Below, in pieces: positions 14,261 through 21,084 of a stretch of DNA of 21,084 nucleotides (the first letter of the stretch is position 1; every line of letters begins with the position of its first letter). Both the position numbers and the translations under genes were made by a program. This stretch comes from an uncultured Ruminococcus sp. (GTDB lineage: Bacteria > Bacillota > Clostridia > Oscillospirales > CAG-272): assembly GCA_902797495.1 (NCBI GenBank), contig CADBTH010000036.1, forward strand, positions 1 to 21,084. Direction: 5' to 3'. Under the pieces are notes generated by a model that saw only the letters and a list, made by a program, of their open reading frames with translations, was not told the origin of the DNA and made no database searches.

Positions 14261-15206
14261 TGTCCGGTCTGATGCCGAGAATGTCGCCCGGGGCGATCTT
14301 TCTGCCCCTCACGAAATCGGCGGCGCTCATTTTGCCCTTGCCCTCCGGTATCACCTCGGTGACGAGGATCGTGCCGTCGGAGCATTTTACGAAAAAGCCT
14401 TCCTTGTCCGTGCCGACGACCGTTCCGGGGAGCGCGCCGTCTTGCGCACTGCCGGTCAGGCGCGTCGCGGTGATCTGAAGCGCCTTACCGTCCTGAGTAT
14501 AAGCGAAGGCTCTCGGGAAAGGTGAGAGCGCTCTGACCTTGTCGTGAACGCGCTTCGCGCTCTCGTTAAAGTCCAATATCCTGTCTTCTTTTTCGATCTT
14601 CGGAGCGTAGCAGGAGAGAGACGGATCCTGCTTTTCTCTCGGAAGCTCTCCCTGCTTTGCAAGCCTTACGACCTCGAGTATCGCCCTCGAGCCCGCGGCG
14701 GCAAGGTTGTCATGCACGGTCCCGAAGTCGTCGTTCTCGCCTATCGCGATCTTCTCGCAGAGGATGATATCCCCCGTATCGAGACCCTCGTCCATATACA
14801 TCGCCGTGACTCCCGTCTCGCGCTCGCCGTCCATGATCGCTCTCTGGATCGGGGACGCGCCGCGGTACTTCGGGAGGATCGACGCGTGGGCGTTGATACA
14901 TCCGAGCTTCGGGTAGTCGAGGATATAGGACGGAAGGATCTTGCCGTACGCCGCGACGACTATCATATCGGGATCAAGCTCTTTGAGAACTCCGGCAAAC
15001 GCGCCGTCCTTCATCGTCGCCGGCTGAAACACCGGTATACCGTGTTCTTCTGCAAAAACTTTCACCTCGGAGGGAACGAGACGGTACCCTCTCCCCTTCG
15101 GCTTGTCCGGCTGAGTCACCGCTCCGCATATCTCTTCGCCCGATTCGTACAAGCTTTCAAGTATCGCCTTTGCAAAATCGGGAGTCCCCATAAAAAGAAT
15201 TCTCAT
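14253..15206 (-). CDS. fmt: Methionyl-tRNA formyltransferase
   Basis: 317 residues, normal length. The N-terminal hydrolase-type Rossmann domain holds the formyl-transfer residues N105, H107 and D143 (INAHASILPKYRG and GLDTGD), in line with E. coli Asn106, His108 and Asp144. The C-terminal domain (about 205-315) has the OB-like fold that binds initiator tRNA. It formylates Met-tRNAfMet using 10-formyl-tetrahydrofolate. It starts 6 bp after def, which removes the same formyl group, the standard pairing. GAGG lies just upstream of the ATG. Confidence 0.97.
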   Translation of the reverse strand: MRILFMGTPDFAKAILESLYESGEEICGAVTQPDKPKGRGYRLVPSEVKVFAEEHGIPVFQPATMKDGAFAGVLKELDPDMIVVAAYGKILPSYILDYPKLGCINAHASILPKYRGASPIQRAIMDGERETGVTAMYMDEGLDTGDIILCEKIAIGENDDFGTVHDNLAAAGSRAILEVVRLAKQGELPREKQDPSLSCYAPKIEKEDRILDFNESAKRVHDKVRALSPFPRAFAYTQDGKALQITATRLTGSAQDGALPGTVVGTDKEGFFVKCSDGTILVTEVIPEGKGKMSAADFVRGRKIAPGDILGIRPDNE

Positions 15207-15212
15207 CGGTCC

Positions 15213-15695
15213 TCACTCGCCCTCAAGTTCTTCGATCTCTTCGTCCGTCAGCATCCTGACTGCGTTGTCGGTAAAGATGACCCCGTCCAGATGGTCTATC
15301 TCATGGCAGAACGCCCTCGCGAGAAGGCCGGTTCCTGTCACCTGATATTCGTTGCCGTTTCTGTCCGTCGCCTTCACGGTCACCGTGAGGGGTCGCTTCG
15401 TGTAGCCCCATTTGCCGGGAACGGAGAGGCATCCTTCGAGCTCCTCCTGCTCTCCCTCGCGCGAAATTATCTCGGGGTTTATCATCTCGTAAAGCTGCCC
15501 CTCTTCGCACTCGACGATGCAGATGCGGCGCAGAACGCCGACCTGAGGAGCCGCGAGTCCGACTCCGTTCGCCTCGTGAAGAGTCTCGGCCATATCGTCG
15601 AGAAGGGTTATTATCCTCGGAGTTATCTGTATAACCGGACGGCACTTCTTGCGAAGCACGTCGTCTCCGACTTTAACTATATTGAGTCTTGCCAT
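15213..15695 (-). CDS. def: Peptide deformylase
   Basis: 160 residues. All three deformylase motifs are intact: GVGLAAPQVG (44-53), EGCLSVP (87-93, metal ligand C89) and HEIDH (131-135, two His ligands plus catalytic Glu). The Leu in the first motif and the short length fit type 1 deformylases. It removes the N-formyl group from new proteins. GGAG sits 8 bases before the ATG. The 34-bp gap to priA is AT-rich with no visible terminator. Confidence 0.97.
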   Translation of the reverse strand: MARLNIVKVGDDVLRKKCRPVIQITPRIITLLDDMAETLHEANGVGLAAPQVGVLRRICIVECEEGQLYEMINPEIISREGEQEELEGCLSVPGKWGYTKRPLTVTVKATDRNGNEYQVTGTGLLARAFCHEIDHLDGVIFTDNAVRMLTDEEIEELEGE

Positions 15696-15729
15696 AAAAA
15701 CATCTCCGTAATTATCTTTAATATATAAG

Positions 15730-18243
15730 TCAAATACTGTTGGGATTTATGTCTACGCTGAGAGCGGCCTTCTTCTTTCCGTTCCGTCCGATCTCGCTCT
15801 TCAGTTCCGACAGCATCTGCCTGACGCGCTTGTTTACGCGGCACTTCAGAACGATCCTCATGCGGCACACGTTCTGCAGTTTGTAGATCGGGTTCTCGAA
15901 AGGCCCGAACGCCTGATAGCTGACGTCGCTGTATTCCTTTGAAAGCAGCTCCTTCAGCCTTTCCGAGAGCCTCACGGCGGCGGCGGAAAGAAACGCCTCG
16001 TCGGAGGACGAAAGGGTCAGAAGGACTATGTCGCAGAACGGGGGGAAGACGAGGTTTCGTCTTAGCCTGACCTCGCGCTCGTAAAAGCGTCTGTAATCCT
16101 GGATCGCCGCGTCGCGGATGACTTCGGAGTCGGGATTCAGCGTCTGGACGACTGCGATCCCCTTTTCTCCTCCGCGCCGTCCGGCTCTTCCGATCACCTG
16201 GGTCAGCATGGAGAACGTGCGCTCCGCGCCTCTGTAGTCCTCTATGTAGAGCGACGCGTCAGCCGCCATAACGCCGACCGTCGTCACCTTCGGAAAATCG
16301 TGTCCTTTCGCGACCATCTGCGTTCCGAGGAGTACGTTCGCCTCCCCGTTTCTGAATTCCGAGAGGATCTTTTCGTGCGAAAACTTCGTCGAGGTGGTGT
16401 CCATGTCCATCCGCGTGACCTTCGCCCCGGGGACGGTTTTAAGAAGCTCCTCCTCGACCTTCTGCGTGCCGCATCCAACGTATCTGAAATGCTCTTTCTC
16501 GCAGGACGGGCACTTCTCCGGCACCCTCTCTTTATGACCGCAGTAGTGGCAGACGAGATATCCGCGACGCCCGTCTCCCTCTACGTCGCCCCCGTCTCCG
16601 AGAGCGCGGTAGGTGTGGAAGGTCATCGAGACCGAGCAGTTCGGGCATTTAATGCTCTCGCCGCAGCACATACAGGCGACCGCACTGTTATAACCGCGTC
16701 TGTTGAGGAAGACTATCGCCTGCTCTCCCGCCGCGACCGTGCTCGTGAGTTGTTCGAGCAGTTCGGTCGACACGGGCGAGTAGTTGCCCGACGCGCTCTC
16801 GCGCCTCATATCGCATATTTTTACTTTCGGAAGAGTCGCTCCTCCGTATCTGTTTTTGAGTTCGACGAGCGAATACTTCCCCGTGACCGCCTTGTGGAAC
16901 GTTCCGATCGAGGGGGTTGCGGATGAGAGAAGAAGCATCGCGCCGTCGCGCCCGCATCTGAATCGCGCAACGTCGTGCGCGCTGTACTTCGGGTCGGAAT
17001 CGGATTTGTAAGTGTGTTCCTGCTCTTCGTCTATGACTATCAGCCCGACGTTCTTAACCGGCGCGAATATCGCGCTCCTCGTGCCTATAACGACGTCGCT
17101 CCTGCCGTCCGCGATCCTGCGGTAAGCGTCGTACCTCTCGCCGTTCGAGAGTCCCGAATGGAGGACGGAGACGCTGTCTCCGTAGTAACTGCAGAAGACC
17201 GCCACCGCCTGAGGGGTGAGCGCGATCTCCGGCACGAGCATTATGACTCCTCGGCCGTCCGCCCTCGCGCGGTCTATCATCTTTTTGATGACGCTCGTCT
17301 TGCCCGATCCCGTCACGCCGAACAGAAGCGCGGCGCGCGGCTCGGGGTCGAGGTAGAGCTTTTCGAGCTTGTCGTACGCCCTCTGCTGCTCTTCGGACAG
17401 AACTATCGGCGGCGCGTCCGCGCTGACTCCCTTGTACGGGTTTCTTATGACCTCTTCTTTTCTGACCGAAACGAGCCCCTTTTTCTCGAGCGCGGAAATA
17501 TGCACTTTAGTGCATCCCGCCGCATCGCAGAGCTCCTTCTCGGAAATCTCGCCCGAGTCGTACAGTACCCTCAGAGCCGAGAGCTGCCCCTCGCTTCTGA
17601 GCCTGATCTTCGAGACTCCTCCGATGACGTCGGAGAGATCGGAGCGGTCTATCGCCGCGCGGATATAGTTTTCCGTCTTGACGTTCGTCGACTCCTTTAC
17701 GACTCCCGTTCTCAAAATATACTTTCCCCTGATCAGGGGGAGTACGTAGGACGAGGTGTCGTCGCCGAATCTTGTCGCCACGTTCGCCGTCGCGCAACGT
17801 CCGTTTTCGGAAAGATAAGCGTACAGTGCAATCGAGCGTTCCGGAAGCTTTGCCGTCGCGGCGTTGAGCGTTTTTTCCGGATTGATCTCAAGATACTCCG
17901 CGACCTTCGAAAAAGCCGCCGCGGGGACGACCGTCCTCGCCGCCTCTCCGAACGTGCACAGAGTATAACTCTTCAGAAAATCGCAGAGCGCCGTCTGGTC
18001 TTCGTCGAGCAAAGGCTCGCCTCCCGAAACGGAAAGCACGGGCTTCAGCTCATCGTACTCCGACTCCGAGGCGATCCGGCGCACCACCGCGCTCATCCTC
18101 TTGTTTCCTCCGCCGAACGGGACGGTAACGAGAGAGCCTTCGGCTATCTTCTGTGAAAGCTCCGCGGGGATATAATAATCGTATAGCTTGTCCGCAAAGT
18201 ACGGTATATCGAGAATATGCACTTTTGCGACGTCGCCGTTCAT
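15730..18243 (-). CDS. priA: Primosomal replication-restart helicase PriA
   Basis: 837 residues, somewhat long for the family. An N-terminal DNA-binding domain (about 1-110) and winged-helix region lead to a superfamily 2 helicase. Walker A is GVTGSGKTS (309-317) and Walker B is DEEQ (405-408), followed by SSATPS and the late motif QVIGRAGRRGG. Two zinc sites are complete: C524/C527, C533/C536, C565/C568 and C578/C581. PriA loads the replisome at stalled forks. A Gly/Asp-rich stretch of about 15 residues (near 547-561) appears inserted inside the zinc-binding region. AAAGGAG lies 9 bases upstream of the ATG. Confidence 0.97.
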   Translation of the reverse strand: MNGDVAKVHILDIPYFADKLYDYYIPAELSQKIAEGSLVTVPFGGGNKRMSAVVRRIASESEYDELKPVLSVSGGEPLLDEDQTALCDFLKSYTLCTFGEAARTVVPAAAFSKVAEYLEINPEKTLNAATAKLPERSIALYAYLSENGRCATANVATRFGDDTSSYVLPLIRGKYILRTGVVKESTNVKTENYIRAAIDRSDLSDVIGGVSKIRLRSEGQLSALRVLYDSGEISEKELCDAAGCTKVHISALEKKGLVSVRKEEVIRNPYKGVSADAPPIVLSEEQQRAYDKLEKLYLDPEPRAALLFGVTGSGKTSVIKKMIDRARADGRGVIMLVPEIALTPQAVAVFCSYYGDSVSVLHSGLSNGERYDAYRRIADGRSDVVIGTRSAIFAPVKNVGLIVIDEEQEHTYKSDSDPKYSAHDVARFRCGRDGAMLLLSSATPSIGTFHKAVTGKYSLVELKNRYGGATLPKVKICDMRRESASGNYSPVSTELLEQLTSTVAAGEQAIVFLNRRGYNSAVACMCCGESIKCPNCSVSMTFHTYRALGDGGDVEGDGRRGYLVCHYCGHKERVPEKCPSCEKEHFRYVGCGTQKVEEELLKTVPGAKVTRMDMDTTSTKFSHEKILSEFRNGEANVLLGTQMVAKGHDFPKVTTVGVMAADASLYIEDYRGAERTFSMLTQVIGRAGRRGGEKGIAVVQTLNPDSEVIRDAAIQDYRRFYEREVRLRRNLVFPPFCDIVLLTLSSSDEAFLSAAAVRLSERLKELLSKEYSDVSYQAFGPFENPIYKLQNVCRMRIVLKCRVNKRVRQMLSELKSEIGRNGKKKAALSVDINPNSI

Positions 18244-18277
18244 ACCTTCCCGCTCCTTTCACAGATCTTTCCGACAG

Positions 18278-18553
18278 TCAGTCTTCCTTTTTCTCCTTGT
18301 CGTCGACTATTCTGAACTTGCCCTCGTAGAGACCGAGAACGGCGTTCTTGACCGCCTTCTCGTCTCTGTATTCCTTCTTTATCAGAGCCGCGATGGACTT
18401 GTCCGTCTCCTTGTTCGCGATCTTGCGCTCCGCGTACTCGCGCTGGATGACGTACTCGTCGGTGATCGCTCTCGCGCATTTAGCCGTTGCGATGACGAGC
18501 GTATACTTGTCGTACTTGTCTTTCGTTAAATCGTTGATAGATGGGAAAATCAT
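18278..18553 (-). CDS. rpoZ: RNA polymerase omega subunit
   Basis: 91 residues. The MIFPSINDL start and the helix KYTLVIATAKCARAI match the conserved N-terminus of omega, which wraps the C-terminal tail of beta-prime and aids polymerase assembly. The usual AKRAR motif reads AKCAR here, so the first conserved arginine is a cysteine. The C-terminal half is charged and variable, as is normal. It lies between gmk and priA, the standard place, with AAGGAG before the ATG. Confidence 0.93.
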   Translation of the reverse strand: MIFPSINDLTKDKYDKYTLVIATAKCARAITDEYVIQREYAERKIANKETDKSIAALIKKEYRDEKAVKNAVLGLYEGKFRIVDDKEKKED

Positions 18554-18582
18554 TTTTCGCTCCTTATATTGTTGTGAAATTA

Positions 18583-19191
18583 TTATTCAAAAAATTCTTT
18601 TGCGAATTCGGGCATCTTCGACGGGCGCACCCTCTCCGCTTCGATCATTCCGCGGAGCAGCTCCGCGCACTCGTCCGCCTTCCCGTCCCGGTTGACGGCG
18701 ATATAGTCGTACTCGTGAAGAAGCTTCATCTCCTCCTTCGCGCGGTCGAGCCTGCGCCGTATGACCTCCTCCGTCTCCGTGCCGCGCCCGCGCAGTCTCG
18801 CTTCGAGGGTCTTCGCGTCCGGGGGAGTCAGCATCACCGCGATACTGTCGGGAAACAGTTTCTTCACCTGCATCGCGCCGTTCACGTCGATCTCGAGGAT
18901 GACGTCGCGTCCGGCGGAGCTGAGTCTTTCGAGCTCGCTCTTCGGCGTGCCGTAGTAGTTGTCGCAGTAATAGGTGTGTTCGAGGATCTCGCCGCTCGCG
19001 ATCATCTCCTCGAATTTTTCCTTCGTTACGTAATAGTAATGTACGCCTTCGACCTCTCCGGGCCTCGGGTCTCTCGTAGTCGCGGAGACCGAAACTTCGA
19101 GAGTCGGTATCATTTCTCTGAGCAGCTTTATGACAGTCCCTTTGCCGCTTCCCGCGGGTCCGGAGACGACGATGATAAGTCCCTTTTTCAT
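18583..19191 (-). CDS. gmk: Guanylate kinase
   Basis: 202 residues. The P-loop is GPAGSGKGT (11-19). The GMP-binding part has SATTRDPRPGEVEGVHYYYV and, later, LEIDVNGAMQVKK, all typical of the family. It converts GMP to GDP using ATP. The start codon overlaps the remA stop (ATGA), with a GGAGG-type site inside the end of remA, showing coupled translation. Confidence 0.97.
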   Translation of the reverse strand: MKKGLIIVVSGPAGSGKGTVIKLLREMIPTLEVSVSATTRDPRPGEVEGVHYYYVTKEKFEEMIASGEILEHTYYCDNYYGTPKSELERLSSAGRDVILEIDVNGAMQVKKLFPDSIAVMLTPPDAKTLEARLRGRGTETEEVIRRRLDRAKEEMKLLHEYDYIAVNRDGKADECAELLRGMIEAERVRPSKMPEFAKEFFE

Positions 19192-19433
19192 TCCTCGTCC
19201 TCCCCCGCTATGCGTGCGGCGAGCTTCTCCGTCTCGAGAGACGAGAGGATGACGTGTCCGCTGTTCATTATGATGACCGTCCTCGTCTTCTTTCCTCCGG
19301 TGCAGTCGACCGCGTGTCCGCTGTCCTTCGAATCCTGGACGAGCCTCTTCGCCGGAGCGGAATCGAATCCGACGAGAGCGACGATCTTTTCGGCGCTGAC
19401 CATGTTGTTATATCCTGCGTTGATGAATTTCAC
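19188..19433 (-). CDS. remA: RemA/DUF370 family regulator
   Basis: About 81 residues, the family size. The conserved core is recognisable: KFINAGYNNMVSAEKIVALV, DSAPAKRLVQDSK and RTVIIMNSGHVILSSL. B. subtilis RemA is a DNA-binding activator of biofilm matrix operons that forms ring-like oligomers. The usual DATYGRRTRAV stretch reads DCTGGKKTRTV here, a notable divergence. I prefer the GTG at 19433, since GAGGTG lies six bases upstream. A GTG at 19442 would add MAD, but it overlaps that site. It lies between yicC and gmk, its standard position. Confidence 0.9.
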   Translation of the reverse strand: MKFINAGYNNMVSAEKIVALVGFDSAPAKRLVQDSKDSGHAVDCTGGKKTRTVIIMNSGHVILSSLETEKLAARIAGEDEE

Positions 19434-19443
19434 GTCGGCCACC

Positions 19444-20337
19444 TCACTCTATGTTCTGTATCTGTTCTCTGATCTTTTCGAGTTCCGTCTTTATATCGAC
19501 CACGATGTGCGCGATCTCGGAGTTTCCCGCCTTCGAGCCGATCGTGTTCGTCTCGCGGTTCATCTCCTGAAGGAGAAAATCGAGCTTTCTTCCCGCGGGC
19601 TCGGGCTTGGAGACTATGTCGTCCATCGCCTTGAAGTGACTGTCGAGTCTGACGAGTTCCTCGTCTATCGCCGCCTTGTCCGCGTAGATCGCCGCCTCCG
19701 TCAGTATCCTCTGCTCCGCGATCTCGACGTCGAAGTCCTGCAGGAATTTCTTTATCCGTTCCGTCAGCTTCGCGCCGTAGCCGGAAATGTCCGCTTCGGA
19801 CAGTTCCTTTATCTTCGCGGCGTACCCTTTTATCGTCGCCGCCTTCTTCAGTATATCGGCCTCGAGGTTCGCGCCCTCGCGCTCCCTCGCTTCGAGGAAC
19901 ATATCGACCGCCTCGGAGAGCGGCGCCTTCACGTCCTCCCAGTCGCGCTCCGCGTCGTCCTCGGGCTTTTCCGTCGTGAACAGGTCGCGGTTTGCCGCCA
20001 CGCTCATCACGCTTATGTCGTCCTTCAGCGAGAACGAATCGCGAAGGTCGTACAGAGCGTCGAGATACGACTTCGCTATCGCGTGATCGAGCGAGATCGT
20101 AAGACCCGTCTGCTCGATGACGTCGATACCGATATATATCTCGATCTTTCCTCTCGAGATCCCTCTCTCGGTGAGATAGTTCTTGATCCTCTCCTCGAGG
20201 AAAGAGTACATTTTCGGAAGTTTGACGGTGCAGTCGAGATATCTGCTGTTGACCGATTTGATCTCCGCGGTTATATCCTTGTCGCCCGCAGAACTTTTGC
20301 GTCTTGCCCGCCCGAAAGCGGTCATACTTTTGAGCAT
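19444..20337 (-). CDS. yicC: YicC family endoribonuclease
   Basis: 297 residues. The protein begins MLKSMTAFGR and has the family's long helical middle. The C-terminal signature is complete: EMNRETNTIGSKAGNSEIAHIV, then KTELEKIREQIQNIE. YicC proteins have been reported to act as endoribonucleases affecting small RNA and mRNA turnover; the role in clostridia is unclear. It is the first gene of the long leftward cluster. AGAGG sits 7 bases before the ATG. The next gene begins directly after its stop. Confidence 0.95.
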   Translation of the reverse strand: MLKSMTAFGRARRKSSAGDKDITAEIKSVNSRYLDCTVKLPKMYSFLEERIKNYLTERGISRGKIEIYIGIDVIEQTGLTISLDHAIAKSYLDALYDLRDSFSLKDDISVMSVAANRDLFTTEKPEDDAERDWEDVKAPLSEAVDMFLEAREREGANLEADILKKAATIKGYAAKIKELSEADISGYGAKLTERIKKFLQDFDVEIAEQRILTEAAIYADKAAIDEELVRLDSHFKAMDDIVSKPEPAGRKLDFLLQEMNRETNTIGSKAGNSEIAHIVVDIKTELEKIREQIQNIE

Positions 20338-20409
20338 ATTACAACCTCTGATCGTATAAGAATTCCGATACGGTACTGCGACGCCCTCGCCTTGACCGTA
20401 TACGTAATT

Positions 20410-20439
20410 ATTATACTATATAATATTTCACTTTGTCAA
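20410..20439 (-). promoter_or_regulatory. Consensus promoter of the yicC-spoVM cluster
   Basis: On the minus strand the -35 is TTGACA (20434-20439) and the -10 is TATAAT (20410-20415), both perfect, with an 18-bp spacer. The start would be near 20403, leaving a leader of about 65 nt. In the leader ATACGGT and ACCGTAT form a 7-bp stem with a roughly 20-nt loop. This is the only strong promoter seen for the 12-kb cluster. The stretch 20440-20536 holds no gene. Confidence 0.85.
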
Positions 20440-20536
20440 CCGTAAAGATTATAACTATTTATTAATTTGCGCGTGCATTTTTGTATATTATATCGGTTTC
20501 GGACGAAATTCCGCGTCTGCTTAAAAAGACAAATGC

Positions 20537-20571
20537 AAAAGACGCGCCTCCCGCGGGGGTGCGGAAGGCGC
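20537..20571 (-). terminator. Second terminator-like hairpin downstream of hsp20
   Basis: An 11-bp GC-rich stem with one mismatch (20544-20554 with 20561-20571) closes on a 6-base loop. On the minus strand it is followed by GTC and then TTTT (20537-20540). It lies about 20 bp past the first hsp20 terminator and looks like a backup that shields the yicC promoter region. Confidence 0.5.
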
Positions 20572-20589
20572 AAGTCTCTTATAATATAG

Positions 20590-20622
20590 AAAAAGGACTG
20601 TTATGCAGATGCATAACAGTCC
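20590..20622 (-). terminator. Intrinsic terminator of hsp20
   Basis: A perfect 12-bp stem (20595-20606 with 20611-20622) with the loop AGAT is followed on the minus strand by five T (20590-20594). It lies 8 bp past the hsp20 stop codon. Confidence 0.92.
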
Positions 20623-20630
20623 CGCTGTGA

Positions 20631-21084
20631 TTATTCGATCTCAAGTCTCTTCGCTTCGGGCGCCGTCTTCGATTTCTTCGGCATATTCAGCGTCAGAACG
20701 CCGTTTTCATACTTAGCGGTGATGCCGTCTGCCTCGACTCCGGAAATATCGAACTCTCTCTGATACGAGCCGTAAGAACGCTCGCATCTGATGTAGTTCT
20801 TTTTCTTGTCCTCTTCTTCGTGCTCGGAATGACGCTCCGCGGTGATCGTAAGCGTGTCGTCGTTCATCTCGATATTGATATCTTTCTTATCGAATCCCGG
20901 AAGGTCAGCCTCGAGAAGGTATGCGTCGCCGGTGTCCTTCAGGTCTGTTCTGAATTCCCCGATGCCCGTATCAGTGAAATATCTGTACGGCTCGAGTCCG
21001 AAGAAAGCTCTTTCAAAATCGTCAAAGTCGCGGAACGGATTTCTCGTCGCGGCTGCGTTTCTGCGCGTATAAGGTTTAAGTTCA
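20631..21084 (-). CDS. Hsp20/alpha-crystallin small heat-shock protein, 5' end cut off
   Basis: 150 residues are visible and the frame stays open to the window edge, so the start lies just outside. An ATG at 20867 is internal and would cut the domain in half. The N-terminal arm (NPFRDFDDFERAFFG) leads to the alpha-crystallin domain, with YLLEADLPGFDKKDINIEM, TLTITAER, YQREFDISG and YENGVLTLNMPKK. A C-terminal L-E-I, like the IXI motif, is present. Such proteins are ATP-independent holdases that keep unfolding proteins soluble. The family usually has about 145-160 residues, so only a few are missing. Its control region is not in the window. Confidence 0.93.
   Translation of the reverse strand, partial: ELKPYTRRNAAATRNPFRDFDDFERAFFGLEPYRYFTDTGIGEFRTDLKDTGDAYLLEADLPGFDKKDINIEMNDDTLTITAERHSEHEEEDKKKNYIRCERSYGSYQREFDISGVEADGITAKYENGVLTLNMPKKSKTAPEAKRLEIE

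Noticed and set aside
16975..18156. A 393-codon open frame opposite priA
   Set aside because: Arg-rich antisense shadow of priA with no domain signature or ribosome-binding site.
18541..20445. A 634-codon open frame on the plus strand
   Set aside because: It lies opposite gmk, remA and yicC, which are firmly identified, and its Arg/Leu/Val-rich translation has no recognisable domain. It is an antisense shadow of GC-rich coding sequence.

Overview
The window looks like the chromosome of a spore-forming member of the Bacillota (class Clostridia). The main reason is a long leftward gene cluster with classic Firmicutes order: yicC, remA, gmk, rpoZ, priA, def, fmt, rsmB, rlmN, prpC, prkC, rsgA and a 23-codon spoVM. 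Shine-Dalgarno sites of the GGAGG type precede most genes. The base composition is fairly GC-rich for a clostridium, with AT-rich promoter gaps. A dockerin-tagged secreted protein and a GH110-like glycosidase suggest a gut or rumen-type anaerobe, but that is inference.

Layout. 1-253 holds a strong leftward promoter and a structured leader of about 195 nt for a gene whose start codon is at the window edge. 254-3044 is a leftward pair: a nucleoside-hydrolase-like protein followed by a GH110-like beta-helix glycosidase. 3045-3277 is a divergent promoter region. 3278-6299 is a rightward pair of single-pass membrane proteins: an unrecognised envelope protein with a long low-complexity cytoplasmic tail, and a NAGPA-type phosphodiester glycosidase. 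A terminator at 6311-6351 separates this pair from the convergent gene 6354-7847, which encodes a secreted transglutaminase-like protein with a C-terminal dockerin. 7971-8000 is the terminator of the large housekeeping cluster, which runs from 20337 down to 8000. At the right edge is a 5'-truncated Hsp20 gene with its own terminator.

How the genes fit together. The housekeeping cluster starts at a consensus promoter (20410-20439) and its genes are separated by 60 bp or less, many overlapping, so it could be one transcript of about 12.4 kb. It joins RNA turnover and matrix control (YicC, RemA), GMP phosphorylation (Gmk), transcription (RpoZ), replication restart (PriA), initiator-Met formylation and deformylation (Fmt, Def), rRNA methylation (RsmB, RlmN), Ser/Thr phosphosignalling (PrpC, PrkC), 30S maturation (RsgA) and spore coat assembly (SpoVM). 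Compared with Bacillus subtilis, coaBC is missing between rpoZ and priA, and rpe and thiN are missing between rsgA and spoVM. The least explained parts are the left-edge leader, the cytoplasmic GH110-like/nucleoside-hydrolase pair and the 634-residue envelope protein. No complete tRNA or rRNA gene, insertion sequence or CRISPR array was seen.
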